47,238 bases of DNA from DATBGS01 sp036557885. Its GTDB lineage: Bacteria; Chloroflexota; Ktedonobacteria; Ktedonobacterales; DATBGS01. The stretch's first letter is position 1; each line of letters begins with the position of its first letter. Positions 42,107 to 47,238 of this stretch are shown piece after piece. The notes beneath the pieces are model-generated. The model was given only the letters and a program-made list of their open reading frames with translations, was not told where the DNA came from and made no database searches. The position numbers were made by a program, and so were the translations under genes. The DNA is taken from assembly GCA_036557885.1 (NCBI GenBank), contig DATBGS010000067.1, forward strand, positions 1 through 47,238. Direction: 5' to 3'.

Positions 42107-45100
42107 ATGCGGCCCAAATCATCGTTCGCGCTCACCCTTACGCTGTTCCTGCTGTTCCTGCTGTGTACGTGGCCCCTGCCACACAATTCCCCCACGACAG
42201 GCAGCCCTACAACCCCCGGTCTGGCCGCATCGTCGGCCACTATTTCATCAGCCCTGGCTGCGTACGGGCATCTGCCCCTGAGCTTTGAAGCCAACCAGGG
42301 GCAGACAGATCCCTCGGTTCGTTTCGTCACGCATGGCCCAGGCTACAGCCTCTTCCTCTCGCCAACAGTGGTGCTGCTGGCGCTGAGCAAACAGCATCAG
42401 CCCTCGTCGGCTCTGGCCCATTCCTCTCCTGCTGCGTCGTTCTCCTCGCCCAGTTCTGCTGACCAGGCAGCAGTGGTCGCCATGCAGTTCTCTGGCGCCA
42501 ACGCTCAGCCAGAACTCAGCGGAGAGGAGGTGCTCCCTGGCACCGTCAATTACCTGATTGGGAACGATCCCTCCATGTGGCATACCAATATCCCCATCTA
42601 TGCAAAGGTGCACTATCACAACCTCTATCCGGGGGTTGATCTCGTCTACTACGGCAACCAGGCACAACTGGAGTATGATTTTGTCGTTGCTCCTGGCGCC
42701 GACCCGCGTCAAATTCGCCTGAACTTCAGCGGCACCACCGGGCTGAGCCTGGATGCGCAGGGCGGGCTGCTCTTGCATCTGGCCTCTGGCACGGTCCAGC
42801 AGGGCATTCCGCATGTCTATCAAGAGGTTGCTGGCGCCCGGCAGGTGGTGAGCAGCCACTACGTGCTGCAAGGCGCGTCTCAGGTGGGCTTCGCGCTCGG
42901 CGCCTATGACGCCAGCCAGCCGTTGGTGATTGACCCCACGATTGTCTACTCCACCTATCTGGGCGGCAGCGTCGCAGACTTTGCGACGGGGATCACGGTA
43001 GACAGCGCCGGGAGTGCCTACGTCACTGGCTGGACCAGTTCCCTTGATTTCCCCGTCGTGAATGCCTTGCAGCCCACCTATGGCGGCAGTTCTCAGGATA
43101 GCTTTGTTGCCAAGATCAATCCCAGCGGCACCGTTCTGGTCTACTCCACCTATCTTGGCGGAAATAGCAACGATGGGCCGGGCGGCATTGGGGTAGACAG
43201 CGCGGGCGATGCGTATCTGTCCGGCTGGACCGCGTCGCGCAACTTCCCGATTAAAAACGCACTCATGCCGGTCTTCACTGGCTCTGCCGATGGGTACCTC
43301 ACCAAATTGACCCCCACAGGCAACGACCTACTGTTCTCTACCTTTCTGGGCGGGAACGGGCAAAACATCCCGACAGGGCTGGCAGTGGACAGTACCGGGA
43401 ATGCCTACGTCACTGGCTGGACCAACTCCACCGATTTCCCGTTAGTGACACCAGTTCAAACCTGCGGCACATCAGTAGACCCCTTTCTGCTCAAGATGAA
43501 TCCATCCGGCAGCGCGCTGCTCTATTCCACCTGTTTTGGTGGGAGCGACGAAGATTTCTCGCTGGCAATTGGCATAGATAGCAGCGGCGACGCCTACATC
43601 ACGGGGTACACGTTCTCGCCAGATTTCCCGCTCAAGAACGCCCTCTTCCCCACCTTTCCATCAAACACGTCTCCCTCAGACGGCTTTGTCGCCAAATTCA
43701 CCGCCGCAGGCAACGCCCTGGTCTACTCCACCTTTCTTGGCGGGAGCCTGGGAGGTTCTGGTTCGGCTATTGCCGCCGATAGCGCGGGCAATGCGTATGT
43801 GGTTGGCGGAACCTATACGCCGGATTTCCCCACCAAGAACGCCATCCAGCCCACCTATGCTGGCAGCGGCGATGCCTATATCACCAAGATCAACCCGACT
43901 GGCAGCGCGTTGGTCTACTCCACCTTTCTTGGCGGCAGCAATCAGGATGTCGGCAGCGGAGTAGCCGTAGATAGCGCGGGCAATGCCTATATCACCGGCC
44001 TGGTCATTTCACAAGATTTCCCCACCAAGAACGCCATCCAGCCCACCTCTGGCGGGGGAATGGCCGACGCCTTTGTGACCGCGATCAACGCGGCGGGCAG
44101 CGACTTCCTCTACTCCACCTATCTGGGAGGAGCAAGCCTGGATGAAGGACAGGCCATCGCGGTAGATGGTTCCGGCAGTGCGTATGTTGCCGGTTTCACC
44201 TCCTCTACCGACTTCCCCATTGTTGGCAACGCCTTCCAGCCAACCAATCATGGGAACAATACGTTTATCACGCGCATCTACCCCACCAACATTGCTATCC
44301 CACTGCTGAATCAGACCGCAGTGGCTGTGACGACCACCCCAGGGGCCAGCCCCAGTTCAGTGCCTCTGACGCTCAGCAACGCGGGCACCGCCGCGCTCAA
44401 CTGGTCCTCCAGTGGCCTCCAGCCCTGGGTGAGCCTCAGCCCGTCCTCCGGCTCGGTCCCGCCTGGCGGCTCCCAGGTGGTGATGCTGAACTTTAATACG
44501 CCCAGCCCGACGTCCCAAGCCTACACGACGACGCTGACGCTGAGCGACCCCAACGCCTTCAACTCGCCTATCTCGCTTCCGGTGACGGTCGTCTCGGCTG
44601 CCGTCTCCAAGACGTGGTACTTTGCTGAGGGCTACACTGGCATCCCCTTTAGCGAGTTCTTGACGCTTGCCAATCCCAACAGCGTCCAGGCGAACGTGAC
44701 CGTCACCTATCTGCTGGGGAGCGGCAGCCCGATCATCAGGCACTACCCGGTATCTGGCAACCAGCGCTTCACGGTTCGGGTGAACGACGAAGTGGGCATC
44801 AACCGCAACGTCTCGATGGTGGTTTCCTCCGATCAGCCTATCGTGGCCGAGCGTCCCATGTACTTCACCTACGCGGGCTTGCCAGGGTTCAGCATCCCCG
44901 GCGGCAGCGATGTGCTGGGGGCGACCCAACTTGGCACCAGCTTTGACTTTGGCTATCTGGATACCAGCGTGGGGCACGATACCTGGCTGACTATCCTCAA
45001 CCAGAACAGTACGCCGCTGACCGCCAGCATTCACTACTTCCCGGATACGGGTGGGGCTGGCACGACGATTCAGCACACCTTCGCCGCCAACAGCCGGGGC

Positions 45101-45922
45101 ACGGTGCACGTCAACACGGAAGGACTCGCGGCAGGCAGCTACAGCGCGCTGGTGACATTGAGCCAGCCAGGACTGGTTGAGCGGCCCCTCTATCTTCAGG
45201 ATACGCAGACCTTGCAAACGGGGGCGGCAGATGTCGTCGGGGTGGCAATGCCGCAGCAAAACTGGTACTTTGCTGAAGGCTTTACCGGCCCGACCTTTGA
45301 GGAGCGCTACATTCTCTCCAACCCCAACACCAGCGGGCAGGCACATGTCACCGTGACCTTCTTCCGCAGCGACAAGACCACCGCTACCGCGCAGGTGACG
45401 TTGAGTCCTGGCGAACAGCAGGTGGTGGATGCGAACGCGGTGCTGGGCGGCGGCAACGTGAGCAACAGCGCCAAAGTTACCTCCGATCTGCCCATCCTGG
45501 CCGAGCGCTTTATGAGCTTTTTCTACAATGGGGTGGTTGGCAATGGGAGCACCGGGGCTATTCCTGGCGCGACGGATGTGCTGGGGGCCAGTGCGCCCAC
45601 CAATCTCTTCTACTTCGCGGAAGGCTACACCGGCAGCACCTTTGCGGAGTATCTGACAATTGAAAACCCTGACCCAAGCAACACGGCAACGGTGCAGGTC
45701 ATGTTCTTGCCCACCAAGGCGCCAGCATTTACACGCGTGTATCAGGTGGCGCCAGGGAGCCGGTTTACCCTCTTCACCAATACCGTCTTGAACAACCAGT
45801 CGTTCTCAATGGTGGTGGAGTCGAACGTGCCGATTGTGGCCGAGCGCCCGATGTACTTTAACTTCGCCGGGTCGGTTCCTGGGCAAACTGGCGGAAGTGA
45901 TGTCATCGGCTATCAGCCCTAG
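42107..45922 (+). CDS. large secreted SBBP beta-propeller / BACON-like / FAEG-repeat protein
   Basis: 1271 residues, ATG 42107, AAGGAGG 9 nt upstream. Signal peptide ~1-30. Domains in order: LPLSFEANQGQTDPSVRFV type N-terminal domain (DUF7948-like, ~50-280); seven SBBP propeller repeats of ~64 residues (~285-725, each with VDSAGNAYVTG and STFLGG motifs); a BACON/Ig-like domain (about 740-825, NWSSSGLQPWVSLSPSSGSV); and four ~95-residue modules with the start WYFAEGYTG or a variant and the end IVAERPMYF. It is exported and probably surface-bound or released. Function unknown; carbohydrate or protein binding is likely for such arrays. Weak TATATA upstream. Confidence 0.9.
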   Translation: MRPKSSFALTLTLFLLFLLCTWPLPHNSPTTGSPTTPGLAASSATISSALAAYGHLPLSFEANQGQTDPSVRFVTHGPGYSLFLSPTVVLLALSKQHQPSSALAHSSPAASFSSPSSADQAAVVAMQFSGANAQPELSGEEVLPGTVNYLIGNDPSMWHTNIPIYAKVHYHNLYPGVDLVYYGNQAQLEYDFVVAPGADPRQIRLNFSGTTGLSLDAQGGLLLHLASGTVQQGIPHVYQEVAGARQVVSSHYVLQGASQVGFALGAYDASQPLVIDPTIVYSTYLGGSVADFATGITVDSAGSAYVTGWTSSLDFPVVNALQPTYGGSSQDSFVAKINPSGTVLVYSTYLGGNSNDGPGGIGVDSAGDAYLSGWTASRNFPIKNALMPVFTGSADGYLTKLTPTGNDLLFSTFLGGNGQNIPTGLAVDSTGNAYVTGWTNSTDFPLVTPVQTCGTSVDPFLLKMNPSGSALLYSTCFGGSDEDFSLAIGIDSSGDAYITGYTFSPDFPLKNALFPTFPSNTSPSDGFVAKFTAAGNALVYSTFLGGSLGGSGSAIAADSAGNAYVVGGTYTPDFPTKNAIQPTYAGSGDAYITKINPTGSALVYSTFLGGSNQDVGSGVAVDSAGNAYITGLVISQDFPTKNAIQPTSGGGMADAFVTAINAAGSDFLYSTYLGGASLDEGQAIAVDGSGSAYVAGFTSSTDFPIVGNAFQPTNHGNNTFITRIYPTNIAIPLLNQTAVAVTTTPGASPSSVPLTLSNAGTAALNWSSSGLQPWVSLSPSSGSVPPGGSQVVMLNFNTPSPTSQAYTTTLTLSDPNAFNSPISLPVTVVSAAVSKTWYFAEGYTGIPFSEFLTLANPNSVQANVTVTYLLGSGSPIIRHYPVSGNQRFTVRVNDEVGINRNVSMVVSSDQPIVAERPMYFTYAGLPGFSIPGGSDVLGATQLGTSFDFGYLDTSVGHDTWLTILNQNSTPLTASIHYFPDTGGAGTTIQHTFAANSRGTVHVNTEGLAAGSYSALVTLSQPGLVERPLYLQDTQTLQTGAADVVGVAMPQQNWYFAEGFTGPTFEERYILSNPNTSGQAHVTVTFFRSDKTTATAQVTLSPGEQQVVDANAVLGGGNVSNSAKVTSDLPILAERFMSFFYNGVVGNGSTGAIPGATDVLGASAPTNLFYFAEGYTGSTFAEYLTIENPDPSNTATVQVMFLPTKAPAFTRVYQVAPGSRFTLFTNTVLNNQSFSMVVESNVPIVAERPMYFNFAGSVPGQTGGSDVIGYQP
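42945..44240 (+). repeat. seven tandem SBBP units (~192 nt each)
   Basis: The phrase CTACTCCACCT..TCT.GGCGG recurs at about 42948, 43139, 43333, 43531, 43722, 43914 and 44108. Units 5 and 6 share an identical 34-nt stretch (43823-43856 and 44015-44048) exactly 192 nt apart, pointing to a recent in-frame duplication or gene conversion. Confidence 0.85.
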
Positions 45923-45948
45923 CAGGGAGCCTGAACACGCTGGAGGAG

Positions 45949-46929
45949 TCAGGGAAGGCTTCTCTTCCAGTAGCAAGCCTGGAGCCGCTTCAGTAATGGG
46001 GCGGCTTCTAGCTTTATAGGTGCCTCACCAGCCTGCTGGAAGCTCTCGGCAAAGGTGAATGCGAAGCCGAAGCCTTCGGTAGCAATTTGCCCAGATCGCT
46101 CTCCAGTCAAGGTGAGGTGTTGGAGCATCTGAGCGATGGTCACAAAGGCGAACCCGCGAGCGCGTAATCGCTCGATGAGCGTGGGCAGCGCTGCTACCGT
46201 TTGGGAGCGATTGCCACCGCCATCATGCAGCAGGATGATGGAGCCATTGCGGACATTGGCAAGCACATTGTTGATGATCGCGCTGGTGCCGGGCCGCGAC
46301 CAATCACGCGGGTCTACATTCCACAAAATTGCCGTAAGTTGAAGGGAGGCAGCGGCGCTGAGCACCTGGCGATTGTAGGCGCCGTAGGGTGGCCTGAACA
46401 GCGTCGGCTGGGTACCTGTCATCTGCAAGATAATCTGGCGGGTCATGGAGAGTTGTTGTGTGATCTGGCTGGCGCTTAATTTGGTCAGGTCAGGGTGTGA
46501 CCAGGAATGATCGCCTGCCGCGAATCCATCGGAGACTACAGCGCGCGCGAGATCAGGGTAGCGCTGGACCCAGGTTCCCAGCATGAAGAAGGTAGCCGGG
46601 ACGTGATAGCGCTGGAGGATGCTGAGGATGGCTGCGGTGTAGGTAGGGGCCGGTCCATCATCAAAGGTGAAGGCGATTTCTCGTCGGCTGGTGTTCCCAT
46701 GTCCGATCACTTTTGCTAGTGGTGGCTGGGGCGTGGGCTGTGGGGTGTTGGTGGGTGTGGGCGCTGGCGTGCTGGTGGCGGTGGGCGCGGTGGTGGCTGT
46801 AGGTGCCAGCGTTGCTGTGGGTGCCAGAGCGGTTGTGGGCAGAGCCGTCAGCGAGGCGCTGCCGGTGATCAGGAGGCACAGCAGCGCGAGCAATAATGCA
46901 GCCAGCGGTAGCTTCCTTTGCTTATTCAT
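45949..46929 (-). CDS. polysaccharide deacetylase (CE4, NodB homology)
   Basis: 326 residues, ATG 46929, AGGAGG 8 nt upstream. Signal peptide ~1-30, then a Thr/Ala/Pro linker (residues 31-70), then the NodB domain: TFDDGP (Asp90, Asp91), HSWSHPDL (His141, His145), FRPPYGAYN (178-186), WNVDPRDW and LLHDGG (His235). All five CE4 motifs and the metal Asp-His-His are intact. It should remove N-acetyl groups from peptidoglycan, chitin or an exopolysaccharide outside the membrane, possibly protecting the wall. About 50 residues past the NodB domain are unassigned. Candidate promoter at 46967-46995. Confidence 0.95.
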   Translation of the reverse strand: MNKQRKLPLAALLLALLCLLITGSASLTALPTTALAPTATLAPTATTAPTATSTPAPTPTNTPQPTPQPPLAKVIGHGNTSRREIAFTFDDGPAPTYTAAILSILQRYHVPATFFMLGTWVQRYPDLARAVVSDGFAAGDHSWSHPDLTKLSASQITQQLSMTRQIILQMTGTQPTLFRPPYGAYNRQVLSAAASLQLTAILWNVDPRDWSRPGTSAIINNVLANVRNGSIILLHDGGGNRSQTVAALPTLIERLRARGFAFVTIAQMLQHLTLTGERSGQIATEGFGFAFTFAESFQQAGEAPIKLEAAPLLKRLQACYWKRSLP

Positions 46930-46966
46930 TGGCTGAACCTCCTGGTGCGAAGAAGACGTGTGGGAT

Positions 46967-46995
46967 ATTATAGATCAGCTTACTCTCTTGTGCCA
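46967..46995 (-). promoter_or_regulatory. candidate promoter of the deacetylase gene
   Basis: On the minus strand TGGCAC (46995-46990), a 17-nt spacer, and TATAAT (46972-46967). It lies just downstream of the rRNA terminator. Confidence 0.5.
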
Positions 46996-47033
46996 GTCCG
47001 CTGGCTGGAGCGATGATCGGCTCGTGTCTTCAA

Positions 47034-47085
47034 TCACAAGAAAAGCCAGGCGGCTCAGCGGATATTTTTGCTGAGTCGCCTGGCT
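47034..47085 (-). terminator. intrinsic terminator of the rRNA transcript
   Basis: On the minus strand AGCCAGGCGACTCAGC and GCTGAGCCGCCTGGCT (47044-47085) form a 16-bp stem with one mismatch and a ~10-nt loop, followed by TTTTCTTG. It comes about 85 nt after the 23S end. Confidence 0.85.
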
Positions 47086-47149
47086 CTGTTCTGCCATCTG
47101 CGAAGGGGAAGGAAGTGAAGCACGAGGGAGAGGAAGAGACTGAGAAGTG

Positions 47150-47173
47150 CTGACCCGACGGAGTGAGGGTCAG
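47150..47173 (-). other. 7-bp stem at the 23S 3' end
   Basis: CTGACCC (47150-47156) pairs with GGGTCAG (47167-47173). The stem spans the mature 23S 3' end and may guide processing. Confidence 0.4.
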
Positions 47174-47238
47174 CTAAGCCGTTCGATCATTAGTACTGGT
47201 TAGCTCAACACCTTACGGTGCGTACACCGCCAGCCTAT
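47172..47238 (-). rRNA. 23S ribosomal RNA, 3' end only
   Basis: Read on the minus strand, the last bases give GTTGAGCTAACCAGTACTAA, the highly conserved 3' region of 23S rRNA (cf. E. coli GAGCUAACCGGUACUAAUGA), followed by TGATCGAACGGCTTAGCTGACC. The gene continues beyond the window. The exact 3' end is estimated. No 5S rRNA follows before the terminator. Confidence 0.95.

Noticed and set aside
46930..47170. Possible 5S rRNA after the 23S gene
   Set aside because: No 5S-like sequence is found before the terminator on the minus strand.
1..47238. CRISPR arrays, tRNA genes, prophage genes
   Set aside because: No regularly spaced direct repeats with spacers, no cloverleaf with CCA-type end and no phage structural or integrase genes were seen.

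Overview
The window most likely comes from a member of the Chloroflexota, probably a Ktedonobacteria-like soil bacterium. This rests on style, not on a marker-gene tree: moderately high GC, long Thr/Pro-rich extracytoplasmic linkers, large HTH-ATPase-TPR regulators, many secreted beta-propeller proteins, a TnpB-only IS200/IS605-type element, and clear AGGAGG-type ribosome binding sites. The right end (about 47172-47238) is the 3' end of a 23S rRNA gene on the minus strand.

Layout. 1-2905: the end of an XRE-HTH/ATPase/TPR regulator. 2937-11165: a surface/secretome block (Ig-like small protein, two paralogous secreted propeller-like proteins, a BNR/sialidase-fold protein, a lipoprotein) interrupted by a TnpB element at about 6917-8345. 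11392-12696: a membrane-anchored protein with a Thr/Pro tail. 12707-15932: a GH127 beta-L-arabinofuranosidase divergent from a two-subunit ThDP decarboxylase. 15964-21414: a four-gene minus-strand operon coding for a PknG-like kinase with zinc ribbons and TPRs, a VWA protein, a zinc ribbon-FHA protein and a four-TM protein with two external domains. 21779-25406: a chromate-resistance-type operon with chrB split into two overlapping genes, a beta-propeller protein, a second ChrB C-terminal-domain paralog and an MFS transporter. 25963-28665: an ABC-2 exporter (one ATPase, two permeases) behind a 556-nt leader rich in stem-loops. 29060-32604: a heterodimeric ABC exporter with one degenerate ATP site, behind another structured leader. 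32676-36171: a PQQ-propeller lipoprotein, a LaeA-like methyltransferase and a WD40 protein, all minus strand. 36345-38466: an SDR of D-mannonate oxidoreductase type and a LarA-family nickel racemase/epimerase. 38781-41906: an orphan PAS-PAS-PAS-GAF histidine kinase. 42107-45922: a 1271-residue secreted SBBP-propeller protein. 45949-46929: a polysaccharide deacetylase. 47172-end: 23S rRNA with a terminator straight after it and no 5S.

How the genes fit together. The strongest candidate for an under-described system is the kinase operon: it joins the counterparts of mycobacterial PknG, GarA/OdhI and possibly GlnX in one transcription unit with a VWA protein, suggesting a membrane-sensor-to-FHA phosphorylation switch. 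Second is the LarA/SDR pair, whose combined chemistry would be D-gluconate to D-mannonate to D-fructuronate. Third are the two structured leaders in front of efflux operons. All functions are read from sequence motifs; no searches were run.
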